Source: Centroberyx gerrardi
Lineage: Eukaryota > Chordata > Actinopteri > Beryciformes > Berycidae
Assembly: GCF_048128805.1 (NCBI RefSeq)
Contig: NC_136003.1
Span: forward strand, 24,564,340 to 24,628,339
DNA: 64,000 bases
Direction: 5' to 3'
The notes below the pieces were generated by a model that had not been told where the DNA came from, did not search any database, and saw nothing but the letters and a program-made list of their open reading frames with translations. Shown piece by piece: positions 47,250 through 59,982 of the stretch (positions within the stretch are counted from its first letter, which is position 1; every line of letters begins with the position of its first letter). Both the position numbers and the translations under genes were made by a program.

Positions 47250-48517
47250 TCTCTCTCTCTCTCTCTGTCTCTGTCTCTCCTCGTCTCCCTGCCAAGTGGT
47301 GTTTGATGTTAGCGGGTACAGCTGTCTGACAACGCAAGATGCCACCTACAAAATGGGCAGAATATCTATTTTCTGTTCTCGAGATCGCCAATTGTTAGGG
47401 GCCGGTTTTTATTTATTGTTTTAACAGCGTACATACAGTCATGAGGTAAGACCACGCTTGAGCGTGAGAAGGGTGTAGGCTACTAAATATAAAGACTGAC
47501 ATAAATACCTAAATGAATCAAATGAGTTACATTTTCACTGTTCATAAATTACTTTCACTCTTTATAGTGTAATCCAGTAAGTGAGAGAAGAGAGAAGAAG
47601 AACAAAAACATAAGAGCAGAACAAGACAGAAACAGCAAGATAGTATTCCCGCACCTGAGCTTCCTTGACGGCCATGTGGCCCGTCCCTCGGCTGCCGTGG
47701 ACGCCCTGGGTCACCCTCCACACCCTCTCTCCTGGCCGCACCCTCTGGACAAAGTTAGCAGGGAAGAAGCCAACCTTGTCGCCACTCTTGCCCTGGAAAA
47801 CACAGGGGTGCAATACAGTAAACAACACCCATTATCCATGGTATTAGGAATTTATGGTTCCATGATGACTTTCACGCTGCAAAAATATGGCTGTCCTCTG
47901 TCATTTAGACTTAGTGTTAAAATTTTGTTTTTCTTAAAGTGAAAATTTCCATTATTTGGGTGAGGTAATAGTTTGTTTCCAACATGAAGTCAAGAAGGCA
48001 GATCACTCGCATCAAGAAGATTCTGGAAATAAGTTGTTTTGCAATGGAAACATTGCCAGTTATCTTAAGCTGTTGTCTCCATGCAGGCATATTTTCCCCA
48101 CCTGTTTTAAGAAAAATATGACTCACCAGTAGATGAAATGCCTTGTTAAGATGGATACTTTCACAGAGCACCTGCACACCACTTTTGTTCGTTAGTGAAC
48201 ATACAAGACTTCATTAGAGAGCATCTCATTATGCAGCAATATTTTGCTGTTTATCACCCTGAAGCCTCCAGCTTTGATGTGTTTATAACTGATTCACAAA
48301 GTATACATTAGTAATGAACTGTTGATTCACAAAGTGTGAATAATTTAAAGCTCCCTCGGAAAGGCAATGTTGATTTAAAGTGTTACTTTACTTAAGCTAT
48401 TAATTCTCCTGCCCAGTAGATATTGGCCCATTAACAGAGGATGTGCAGACTTTGTGCTTTAGCCAACAATCAGGGGTTAAGCCTGAGAGTGTCGCCTCTT
48501 TTCCTGTGACTGAGAGG

Positions 48518-48562
<45 letters not shown>

Positions 48563-51177
48563 GCACGCACGCATTTATTTCCATTGGGATTGAATGAAGC
48601 TCATTACAGACTCAATAAAGACCTCTTTGAGGTTGCAACACTACTTAAGTTCATTATGTTAAACTCTTTTAGTAATTTTCAGAGGAAATTATGTTTCTAT
48701 TTCTATCTGTGACTGCCTGCGTGTTTATGAGAAGCAAAAATGGAGCAGATGTTATGCATTATTCACACAGGCACACAACGGATAGAAACACACACATTTC
48801 TGTACACTCAAACACACGTTGTGGACACAGGTACACAGGCATGCACAAAAATACACACGCACTCACGCATGCAGCCACACTAACCAACGCACGTGTACAC
48901 ACACACACACACACACACACATACACAGATGTGTGCCAATGATTTATTACCCACCTTCCACCACTCCTCATTAGAGTCGTCAGTGACCTGCACCCGATCA
49001 CCGGGACTAGCGGAGATAAGACAAGATAGAAGATGAAAAAGAGGAGACATGAAGGGGAGGTGAGAGGGGAGGAGAGGAGAGGAGGAGGGAGAGGAGACGA
49101 GAGAAGGATACATGATGGGGAGGTGAAGGAGGGAGAAGATAGAAAATGAGAGAGAGAAAGAAGGAGATAGAAGAGAGTGAGTGAGCGCACAAAAGATAAC
49201 ATTATCAAACCCCACACAGAAAGCTGTAGCAGCTATTGTAGCAAAGCTGAGGCGGTTTAAGATGTAGATGAATCCCTCTGCCTCTCTGGAGGGCTGTCAG
49301 ACCAAATGACACCAAAGTCATAAGGTCTACATGAAATACGACTCTGTAGCGCCTAATGTAATGGTGAAAGGCGGATCTGATCTGCAGCCAACCTGGTCTG
49401 CATGCAAATGATACTACCGGTTTTATGATGAGCCTTGATAACGTTTCCTACACACGCTGTACCCACTGTCCTAGATACACAGGCAGGCACCGCTGTCCCA
49501 ATTGCACTCGTTCTGTATGTGGCGTCTCCTGGGTGTCTGCTCTCACTACTGCCCTATATGATCATCCCTCACAAACACACACAAGTGTGCACACACATAA
49601 ACTAGGGTTAGACCGATATATCTGGATGATATTGGCCTTTATTGAATATCGGCTATGGAGGCTCCTCCCTGACCACAGCTACATAAAAACCGACTGTAAA
49701 ACCTGCAATGAAATTTGATTTCTTTGTACATTTCATTTATTCATTTAATTTAGTTCATATTTTCTGTAAATCAATTCTTCATTTAAAGGCCTAATGTATC
49801 CCAGAGCTTCCCTTAAGGAGCTGCTAACCCTAAAAAATAAATTCCACCTTGCCAAGCATAAAATTCTGGGGGAAACACTGATTACTTGTCATTTTTTTGG
49901 CATGAAAATTGTCAAATTTAAAGATATTCAGTATCAGCACAAAATATCGACGATCATTGACCAAAAATATTGGCATTGGCCTTCGAAAACCCACATTGGT
50001 CGAATCGTAATGCTAACGCAGAAACACACTAGGACAAGCTCTCTTGCTTTCATTGGTTCCCTTAATTTGTACACTCACACACCCCTCCCCACCACTCACC
50101 TACTATACCCCGCCCAATACACACACACACACACACACACACACAGTCAGACACACGCCCTGCCCTCGTTTTACTCCTCTCTCCTTCCTCTCTGCCTCCC
50201 TCCTCTCATCTCTTCCTCCTCCATCTTGCGTTCCCTTCGCCTCTAAGTCTGCACTCCGCCTCATCCTTTCCTTTCTCCCTCTGTTTCTGTTTTGTCCCGT
50301 TCCCTCTTTGCCTACGATAATCTGAAGCTGTTGTCTCTCCATGCAGTCTCCCCCCTTATGTCTGTTCGCCCTTTCATCTCTCATTTGTTCAGTATCTTTA
50401 TCCTCTCCCCTGCTGGGAACACGGCTCTGTAGCCAGCTCTACGTGGGGACAGTGATGGGCTCCGAGTTTATAATTAGTCGTCCTTAAGGGCGCCACGGCA
50501 CCGTCCTCTGCAGATGGTGGGGACATTTTCGTCCTGCAGAAACGACAGCCGCGGCAAAACGCGGGGAGGGACAAACACACACAACAGCAACAGCAAGCAC
50601 ACAATTGCACGTACACACACACACACACACACACACAGAAGAGGCCCGCGGACACACGTGCGTACACATGAAAATTGCTTGCACACGCATGCACGCACAG
50701 TCTCTTAGGCTTTTACTCACTGTAGTTCCAGGTCATTCTGCTCCTGAGGCAGAAACTTGTAGAGCGCTACATAGGTGTGGATGGAGTGAACCTCAATACG
50801 CTTGGGCACCTAGACACAGGGGGGACATGGACGGGGTAGGGGGGTGGGGGGGGTGGGGTGGGGTGGGGGTGTGGGGGGGTGAGGGGGAGGGAGTCAGACA
50901 GAAATACACAACCACTCTGAGGAGGAAAAACAACCCGGGACGACTACAGAGGCAGATTAGGCCAGAGAAGGGTGTGGTACCTTCACACTGCTTTCCTCCG
51001 CAGGAGTCTGAGCTTGTCCACTGCCTCCGTTCTCCTCCTCGTCTATCTCATTCTCAGGGACCGAGGTGTCTGGCAGGGTGAGAAATTTGCTTAGAGAGTG
51101 CGAGTCACACACACACAAATACAAATGCACAGGCAATCATGCATGCAATTTTTCACAACCGTGTACAGTCAATTTCC

Positions 51178-51227
<50 letters not shown>

Positions 51228-53274
51228 TACACATGCACACACACACAGGAAATCATATGCATGTAAAACCACAGATATACACATATGCATATGCAAATCC
51301 ACATAGAAGGAGACACAGGCACACGGCAGTGTTTACCCCCTGTCTCTGGAGGAGTTATCTCTTCCTCCATGCTGCACTGTCTCTGCTCTCTCTCCTCACT
51401 CCCCTCCCCCTTGAGGAAAAAAGGGAAGAACGAGGAAACAAATCAGGATAGGGAGAAGAGCTGGCACCAAGAAGTCAAAGAGGATACATTTGGGAGCGGG
51501 AGTAAAACTATTTCTCTCTTCTGAATTATTCAGGATGCACACAGCACAGATTAGTAGTTCTCGCTCTATTAAAAGGCATGCAAAACCAATATTGTTGTTC
51601 ACTTACTTATCTTATTGTTCTCATATATCTCAGATAGGGTTAGACCGATATGGGTTTTTGAGGACTGATACCGATATTTTCAGACTAAAACTGCTGATGT
51701 ACCAATGTATCGGTCTAACCCCAATCTCAGATATATATCACTTCACTTCCATTTAACATTAAACCATAAGCTCAATTTGGAAATCATGTTGCCAGATAAG
51801 ATTTGTATGCTGGTCAATCATGTATACCTGGGATATTAAAGGAATTTGGGAGATTGGCCCATTGGTGAACTTACCTGTGAAGTGATGAAAACATAGACAC
51901 TAAAATCATCCATGTGTCCCCAGTAGATCTTTGCTTTCCATGCTAACCCTTTAAGATACACTAGCATTACTACAACTAGCGTTATCTCAAAAGTGGGAAA
52001 AATTATAGCAGCTCTAAAGCTAGATGGTGAATAATCTTCAATGACATACGGCCAAATTTTGTGAAGAAGATTGGTAAAATTTACACAAAATATGATATGA
52101 AAATAATATACTGTTTTGAACATCCAGGGACTATTTTCTCTGGTTCCATAGGAAGTGAAGGTGGTGGGCGACTAAAATCACTGCGCTGCGGATGAATATG
52201 TTGTTGCTCACCAGAAATAGTTCCAGAAATAAACCTGGTTATGTTGGGTTAATGATAGTCCACGTTAAAAATGTATGAATCTGTAGGCCATATATTAAAA
52301 AACACCATTACTAAAAGGTCAGTCTTCTTATATTGGATAATACTATTTGCCTGCTATCACTCAACATGGTGTATGCTAAAGTGTTAGCGTGGAACAAGCA
52401 ATCTACTGGGGACACACGGATGATTTTGGTGTCCCATTACTTAATGGGTAAGTTCACCCACAGACCAATTTCCCAGAAACCTTCCGTATTTCTTAAACAT
52501 ACAGGACCCCACTGTCCCCTATGCCCGCCCAGAGGGTGATGTCATACCAGGCTGCGCGTTGGCGACTCTGACACGCTGCCGAAACTGGAGCGGCTCATCT
52601 GCGCCAAGGACGTCCCGTAGCGCAAGGCGGCGTACACGGGGTCTACACGTGCCCGGCCAGCCTCTGAAACCACACACACACACACACAAGACATGTATGC
52701 CCACGGAGACACACACTTATATACATATTGAGTACATGCAAGTACGTATGCCTGCACGCTGCACACACAAACACAAAGACACACCCACACACACACTTTT
52801 ACAAGTACCGTCCATCAGACATTGAGATTACGCTGTACATCATGACTATTCTGCCAATCTGGAGGAACCAGAGGGTCTAAATATAACTGTAGTAACTCAG
52901 TCAGTCCCAGACCAAAGTGACCCACTTAAGATCTGAGAGAGGACAGCAGCCAAAAGTAAAGGTGACATCGAGACACTCCAATAAAACTAGTTTTTATTTA
53001 TTCATAGATTTATTTACTGGCAAGGAATATTTTTCAGTTTTAATAGAAGTAATATATCCGGGGCTGTAGTTGAGTGCGGGGAGTGACAAAGAGTGACTAC
53101 AAGATGAGATTCAAAATATGGAAATCCTCAAAAAGCCTTCATCGTGGGATTTCATGTTGATGGCAGAGCTACAACATATTGGAGTTAGGAATTAGGTTTT
53201 CTGCTGCCTGTTTCCATCCAGCTCAACACTAGCTGAATGGAGGCTGGATAGACTTTTCTGCACGGCCAGATGTG

Positions 53275-53307
<33 letters not shown>

Positions 53308-55501
53308 TGTGCAGGTTGAAGTCATGGTGATTTGCAGTTTCATATAAAAACCAGTGCTCCGTGTTTTCGACAAGCAGAATGAAAAATTTAACAGAAATTC
53401 TGCACCAGGAAATTCTAACGCGTGGCTGGCCAAAGTGGCTGGACGTGATAAAGCTCACTGGTGCTCACTGCGCTCTAGACACAAATTGAGTGTAGTAGTC
53501 TGAAATCACGTTAAAAACGCATTTCTGCAAAGAGCAATTAATTGCAGAGAGGAAGAGTAAACAGTGGGAAACAGCATCCAGAGACCATATTCTTCCTCTT
53601 TGCTATAAAAAGACTATGTATTTTTACATAGTCTGTGACTTCGGGCATCCTTTTGAGCGCAGAAACCGGCAGAAACCTTTTTAAGGTGAATTCTGGATGT
53701 GATAAAGCTTCATATCTATCTTCATCCATCATTCATACCTACCTTTTGCAGCAACCAAACCATGAGCCAAATTGTTTCTTAACAGCCACAGTCCAACCTG
53801 TGACTAATATCTCAACCTCATCCATGGACTTACTTGAAATCACTGGTCCTGATAGCCGAAACAGGCAAATTTAAACCCTGCTTTAACCCTAACTTTTTCA
53901 CTGCTGTCACTCTTGCCTAAAATTGATCAAAACCTACCCTTGCTTACTAAAAAAATCCATCAGTGCAATTTGCAGTGAGTGAGATTTGAACTGGCATTGC
54001 AAGGTTTCAAGCACCAATTGCTAACTACTTACCTAACGCAGTTATTCAGCACTCACCCTTATAAAAGAGGTTTTATGTGTCACTCCAACCTGCTTTCAGG
54101 AGCAGTGACTGTGGGGTTACAGAGGTCTTAAATTCATACTAAAACTTGGTGCATATACATTTGTGTGCACATACATGAGTCTTTTTGGTAACATAATGAG
54201 AACAGTTTGCAGTGTGTGTGTATGTGTGTGTGTGTGTGTGTATGTATGGCAGGTTACAGGCTCAGCTGGCCCTGGCAGAGGCCCAGGCGTCATGGTGCGA
54301 CGCTTGAGGTGATGATGGCGCTGTAGGTTAATTGAGCCCTGACTCATGGATAGTACAAGGAATTGACAGCATGAGGTGCTAGCCCATATTCAGTGAGGAA
54401 TGCAGTCTGTGAGGTGAAGGACAATCTCTCTCTCTCTCACACACGCACACACCCGTTCATTTAAAGGCAGGGCAAAGCAATCTCTGAATACATACAGAAG
54501 AGAAGAACAAATTCAGCTCTTGGAGGCCAGTGGACGCTCTGAAAACCGTCTTCATCGGCACAGAAAAAGCAACGTGTTTTAGCAGAAAGCCTTAATTCAT
54601 CAGGGTTACATGACAGAGAGACAATGGATCTTAAAGTCATAATGAACAGTATTTCAATGGTGAACAGAACAAACATGGAAAGTGACTCAGAGCTTTACGC
54701 ATAATGATAATCCTGAGCTTTCACAAATTCCAGATTCTTCAAAATGAATAAATTACAGCCACTGGGACACGACTGCGGCGTCTTTGGAAAGGGAAACAGG
54801 GTTTTCACTGCTGCACCATGTTGCCACTCATGTTACTTTGAGAGTTGTGAAATTGCAGGTTTTATATGATTGGAGGAGGGGAGGGGAGGAGGGGAGGGGT
54901 ATATGTGATGGTATTATTGGTTGGCATTTTTATATACAACTACTTGTACGCCTTGAAGGAACGACTTAGAATATTCTGTTTTCTAGGAAGTAAAAGTAAT
55001 GGGATTTTGTTATTAAAATATGATAATTTCTTGCTTTTTTTTTTTTTTTTAAACATTTTTTGGGCATTTATTGTTAAATAGGTGTTATGATAAGGAGAAT
55101 TAGCTAGGAGTTAGACCAATCAGAAAATAGGCAACATGTCAAAGTTGTCTGTCAAACGTCTGGGAGTACACAGTGAAGCTTTAAACCTACTACATATAGG
55201 CCCACACACAATCAATCAATAGCATACATCTAAGGATAATAAAAACATAAGCATTAGAACTTCAAAAATCATTCACATTAAAAATCTTTGTTTAAACCAC
55301 AGACTTCATCCAATGGCCTCCAAGAGAAGCTGAGTTTCTTCTTCCTTTCCATTCTTTTTTCTTGTTGTTTATACAGTAGGCTACACACACAAATATTTCA
55401 TGGGGGAAAGAAATCTGAAAATGAACTTAAACAATATACAAGAGCAACATCGCAAAAACAAAGACACAGAGACACGCATGCTTCCGCACAAACAAACCAA
55501 T

Positions 55502-55542
<41 letters not shown>

Positions 55543-57416
55543 CAGGTACGCTCACCTTGGCTCGGCTGGACTTCCTTGACGACAGCCAGTTGGTCGTTGA
55601 CGAGCATCGGCGAGCTGAAGTTCCGCTTGAACGCCCCGGACTAATGGAGGAGAGGTGAAACCAGGATGATTTTCCAATCCCCATTACTTCCTGTTTATAG
55701 ACTGAGCTGGTGGGAAACTGCCTATGTGCAGCAATTCTAGCACATTAATGGAGTCATTTTAAAGCTACTGAATTGGAAACACAGCGAGACAGACTGACAG
55801 TCAGTGAGGCATGCGTCGTACAGCGAGAGTTTAATTTCTGCCACCAAGTCACCAAATGAAGCAAACATCACTGTTGCCTTTCTGTGCTGCTGCTTGTGAA
55901 GTTGCACAGGTCCCACCTACCAGAACGCTCAATACTGCTGACCGCTCACTTGTACGCACGCTCAGGCTGTCACACACAGGCACAGATGTGTGTGTGTGTG
56001 TGTGTGTGTGCCCACACTTTTGCAATTTCACACTGAATTAAGCACAGTGACTGTTTCAGCTGAGATATCGACTTGTCTTTGCCCTGACTTGCAGATGAGC
56101 TACTTGCTTTGTCATAATATGGTGAAGAGAGTAACTCACCGTGGATCAATGGTATGAACGCCTTTGTTCCTATGAAGATGCTTTTTCTATCACTCCCTTC
56201 CCTCAATCCCCTACCACCCTCCGTCTCCCTCTCTCTCTCTCTTTGTGCTCCTCCATTAAACTGCACTGAACCCTTTTGAACCCCCTGCTCTTCAAATTTT
56301 CCAAGTGGCTTTCGGAAGGTCTCGCCTCTCGCTGCATGCCAATGTCCTCTGCCCCGCACCAGAGGATAAACACAAAGATCAAGCCGGGTTTTAGATGGAT
56401 ATCCAGTGGTTCAGGCTGCTCCCCAAAGGGAAGGCGATGTCCACCGATTAATGGCTCCGTTTCAGCCACATCAGCGCTATCTCTTCACATACGCTGACTG
56501 AAGACGACATTCTGCCCTTTACCATATGTATCTGGTTTCTGTTAGCATTTTCACTTGAATTGCACGCATGGCTGAGACCTTAAGAAAGACAGACTCAGCC
56601 CTCAGGCCAAGACTGCACGAGTCCCAAGTCTGTGTGTGCATGGATGCATAGCTGTGTGCAGTGATGTAATGGTAAGGTAATACTTGGCAACATTTTCATA
56701 CAAATAAATGTCTGTTTTACTACTCTCTATGAATGATTGATACAACACAGTAGTGATTTGACCTACTGTATACCCAGTTCATGAAAGATTTAACATTTGC
56801 TGTTCTGAACGCTGGTAGCTCTTTCCTGGGAAAAATCCTCTGGCGCAGAGGAAGTGATGCGTTTTATGTTTCTCATTTGTTTGGAATAAACAGAAGAAGA
56901 ACTGGGTCGTTAGCGTGAGCAGCGATAGCCACCATGGCTGAACAGACAAAGAAAAGAGCGCCACCTACAGAGACTCAAACTTCATCGACAGAGAATCCAA
57001 GGAATCACAGTACCGGACACACTGTTTGATTGACAGGTGATCTCTGGGACGTGCAGTGCAGAAACACCACAGCGATGAGCGCTTAGCAACAAAGACCGAG
57101 ACAAAATAAAAAAACAGGGAACAAACGGATTACAAATAAAAAGGTGGGTACACTAAGACCTTCAGTTGGCAAACAACCACCATTAAGAACAAAAATCAAT
57201 TATATTTTCAGAAAATAATTATTATGCTTTTCCCCCCTTATAAAACCCTATTTTCATATGACTTCCATCAGTTTGATACTACCTACCTAAATGTATAGCC
57301 TACTATACATTTATCTCATGAAGATTTATATCAGACTGATGACGGTGAGTAAATTCTATTTTGCAAACAAAAAGTTGGGTAAACAGAGTTTTGGTGGATT
57401 TTTCCTCCACTACATC

Positions 57417-57466
<50 letters not shown>

Positions 57467-59347
57467 TGCGCAAGCAAATGCTGGCAGCAAACGCACCTTC
57501 CCGTGACACGGCTGCTGCGATAGCTCTGAAGTGCACCACAGGTGAGCAGCCATCTTGCAAGTTTTACATCGAAGAGCTTGTTTGGAGTTACCTGCGGAGA
57601 GGGAGGGAGACGGGAGCGTGAGAGTGGAAGACGCAGACGGGAGGCGGCGGTGAAGAGGACGACACAGCAGGCTGCAGAGACACAAAACAGGCAAGGAAGC
57701 GCTCATAAACAAAAGTGGCCTCAGGTCGTACGAGCAGGTTCCTCTCCGCTCAGGTAGAAAGTTTAATCAAGCGCGCTGGAATTTGGAAAGCAGCTGGAGA
57801 TATTTCAGTCGTAATCGATTTGAGTCATCCAGTTTTCATCTCTCCTACCACGTGCCTCAGTGATAAAAGCTCATTAAGTATTGAGATGTTTTCTGCTCAT
57901 TCTTTCGCTAGTGAGAATTCCTCTGTTCTGTATTGGACATTTTTTAAGATTAAGGGGTTGAGTCCAAGTTTATCCCCCCAAAAAAGCAAGATATATTTCT
58001 GGTTTTATTGGCGATGGGGATTATATCCACTGGTCTGTGACTGAGCAAAGTCAATACACAAACAACAAACGAACAAATTGGGTGGCTCGATGGAAATACT
58101 GCTTTTACTTTGACCAAGAAAAAACATTTGTTCTCCTTCGCCGGCTTAACGAGGAGACGGAGCTCGGTCTGGGCACGGGGGGGGGGGGGGCCGCAATGAA
58201 ATCCAGCTAGAGTAAGCTGGTGCATTACAGAAATAAAACCATGATGTGTGCAAAATAAAGCGCTGGAGCACAAACAGGACGAGGAGCAGGACGGGGTCTG
58301 TAATCAATCATGGTGACGGGAAGTAGATGTAGCAGAGAGGAAGTGCCTGGTCTGGGCCTGCTGCCGCCACACGAGCAGCACATCACGGATAAAAGCGTTC
58401 ACACACCTGCAGCACAGCAACTTCTGTTCATCTAATGATCTCTTCAGTTATAAACACTGTACTGCCGTTGCGCTGAATGTGAAGTGTAACTTTACCTGCG
58501 TGAGCTTGCAAATCCATCCATCGTAAAACAAGTCATTTAGTCTAGTATTGAGTTTTAAAATCTTGTTTTCCTTAAAACAAGTGAAAAAATCTGCCAGTGA
58601 GGTGAGATAATTTCACTTCTTTCTAATACAGTTTCACCTGTTTCAAGAGTTTTCCTAAACAAGTGACACTATCTTGATCGTCTGCAGGATTCATCTACAT
58701 CTCGTCTATCGGACCTTTGCTACAGCAGCTTTTAAGATCCAAAATTAGACCAAATTTCTTGTTGGTGGATATTTTTTGCTGTAGTGATGTAAGCTGCAGG
58801 TAAGGTCTAACATGTTTAATGGTCTTACTGATAATAGGCGGTGTCTCTCTCCATAAAACAACAGTCAGTTTACCATCTGCACTAGATGAGAAGCCAAGTT
58901 AACAAGGATAGAGGGGCCAGAAATATTGTGAACACTGCGGCGGAGCTTTCTTGGCTTGGAAAGCAAAGAGAGTCCTGGGAGTAGATTCAGCACCTTACCC
59001 ACTATCATGTGCTTGCAGTGCTGGCAGTTGGTGGGCTTGCGAAAAACATGCTCCTGGAAACAGTGGGTTATCTGAGGCCTGGGAGGCTTGGTGGGCAGCG
59101 ACGGGGAAAGGCTGAGGGAGGGGGAGTGGGAGCAGACGGACGGGTTCGGGCTGAGCGACGGCGAGATGGACGGCGAGCGGTCGCCGACGAGAGGAGAGCC
59201 GGGCAGCAGCGGCGGGGACGGAGGCGGCGGGTCGGTGATGAAGTCCGGGGGTAGACGGGCATCGCTGTAGGACCTTTGGAAGAAGTTCTCCACGCTCTTA
59301 CTGCGCATGATGGTCTTGAAGGACAGTGAGCGTTTCAGTCTCTGGAG
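45785..59347 (-). CDS. stac2: STAC2, C1/SH3 adaptor protein (first exon missing)
   Basis: Exons in gene order: 59347-58999, 57591-57497, 55640-55556, 52663-52548, 51409-51337, 51069-50981, 50809-50721, 49006-48955, 47792-47655, 45883-45785. All are GT-AG and in phase, giving 394 residues to the TGA. The visible protein begins [23 protein letters not shown], equivalent to about residue 30 of mammalian STAC proteins, so only a short first exon is absent. Next come a proline/serine-rich linker, a C1-type zinc domain, the linker motif [20 protein letters not shown] and SESPTRSL, then two SH3 domains. The C1 core [19 protein letters not shown] and SESPTRSL point to STAC2 rather than STAC or STAC3. 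Known role: a cytoplasmic adaptor that binds L-type calcium channels and alters their trafficking and inactivation. Confidence 0.92.
46390..46570. mobile_element. long-inverted-repeat element, partial copy 3
   Basis: Shares TTGGATAATGCTAATCGCC, TGTATGCTAAAACGTTAGC, GATGATTTTGGTGCC and the terminal ACGGGCCAA with the right arms of the copies at 37591-38395 and 51841-52485. The left arm was not found. Lies in the last stac2 intron. Confidence 0.55.
47132..47275. repeat. stac2: CT/GA tract in the last stac2 intron
   Basis: About 140 bases of nearly uninterrupted CT on the plus strand (GA on the gene strand) between stac2 exons 10 and 11, assuming one missing upstream exon. The reading frames across it are low-complexity artefacts. 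Confidence 0.92.
48520..48550. repeat. CA microsatellite
   Basis: About fifteen CA units in a stac2 intron. Confidence 0.9.
49603..50010. mobile_element. possible larger relative of the GGGTTAGACCGATAT MITE
   Basis: Starts with AGGGTTAGACCGATATATC and holds several ATATCGGC/GATATT motifs; the right end (CATTGGTCGAATC) is decayed. Shares its left terminus with the 51637-51724 element. Confidence 0.35.
50831..50895. repeat. G-rich tract with quadruplex potential
   Basis: Many G runs of 4 to 9 on the plus strand (C-rich on the gene strand), beginning about 25 bases upstream of a stac2 exon acceptor (exon starts at 50809). Confidence 0.85.
51637..51724. mobile_element. short MITE with 9-bp target duplication
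   Basis: The inverted ends are GGGTTAGACCGATA and TATCGGTCTAACCC. TCTCAGATA lies directly before the element (51628-51636) and again after it (51725-51733). The 88-base element has no coding capacity. Located in a stac2 intron. Confidence 0.7.
51841..52485. mobile_element. long-inverted-repeat element, copy 2
   Basis: Both arms, read inward, give GATTGG or AATTGG, GGTGAACTTACC, AAAATCATCC, TGTGTCCCCAGTAGAT and then GCTAAC(A/C)(C/T)TTTA. The arms are at least 110 bases with scattered mismatches. The interior (GGTGAGCAACAACATATTC on the minus strand) matches copy 1 in inverted orientation. Located in a stac2 intron, about 60 bases from an exon. Confidence 0.75.
53276..53306. repeat. GT microsatellite
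   Basis: About fifteen GT units in a stac2 intron. Confidence 0.9.
55503..55539. repeat. CA microsatellite next to a stac2 donor
   Basis: About eighteen CA units that end 17 bases from the donor side of stac2 exon 55556-55640. Confidence 0.9.
57419..57462. repeat. GT microsatellite
   Basis: About 21 GT units, 35 bases beyond the donor of stac2 exon 57497-57591. Confidence 0.92.
57497..59347 (-). other. stac2: stac2 N-terminal linker and C1-type zinc domain
   Basis: Exon 2 (58999-59347) has a long Pro/Ser-rich stretch ([27 protein letters not shown]), then the first half of the C1 domain, [19 protein letters not shown]. Exon 3 (57497-57591) supplies RCKTC, HLWC and the last cysteine (QQPCHGK). 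The H-x12-C-x2-C...C-x2-C-x4-H-x2-C spacing is complete, so two zinc ions could be held. Confidence 0.9.
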
Positions 59348-59982
59348 CTACACACACACACACACACACAGACATAAACACACATGGAGACAGAGAGAAA
59401 GAAGGGGAGAGGGGGGGAGAAATACACTAAGAATAAACAATGGACAAAGCAAGAACACTGCGCTGCGCATTGGTACAATAACAAGTGTCCAATACACCCT
59501 CAGGAAATCACAGGCAATATACCAGCATCCATAAACGCAACACTTTGTTCTGATGTGCACACCGTGGGGAAAGAGGATGACTCATGAAATATAATAACAT
59601 CTCATAAGGAAACAACACAATAAAAGCACCGCTACCTGTACGTTCCCTCTAGTGAGAACAAGCGTTTGTTTCGCACAATCACATTTAACAGGGCCGCCTG
59701 TGCGTTTGGCCCGTGGTTAAACAAGATAAGGCCTTTCTTTGAGAACACCCACGGTTGTATGTATTGAGGAGCGGCGTGTGTAAACGGCATTTCCTTGGTA
59801 TCGGTGGCAGAGGGCTCCGGTGATGAAAAGAAACAAGACAGTTTACACAGCCTTATCTTCTATCAACAGCCTATCCTCGGGGCTCCTAATCTGATGGAGC
59901 CGCTTCATGGTTCCCACTATACACACAGGGCCTATGGAGCACTTTACCTCATTGGCAGGGCTGCTCCCTATACAGTGTATGG

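Larger units (their letters stand above)
45785..50809 (-). other. stac2: stac2 tandem SH3 domains
   Basis: SH3-1 is spread over exons 50721-50809, 48955-49006 and 47655-47792: [37 protein letters not shown] and [13 protein letters not shown]. It has the ALYxF, EEWW and FPxNFV signatures of a ligand-binding SH3. SH3-2 follows ([17 protein letters not shown], then [29 protein letters not shown]) and is atypical, as in other STACs. SH3-1 is the part known to contact the channel II-III loop. Confidence 0.9.

Noticed and set aside
47052..47391. Minus-strand frames rich in Arg-Glu repeats
   Set aside because: Translation of a CT/GA tract in a stac2 intron; no protein features.
48759..49217. 152-codon minus-strand open frame spanning a stac2 SH3 exon
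   Set aside because: Only the 52 bases at 48955-49006 code; the rest is intron with CT and GT tracts.
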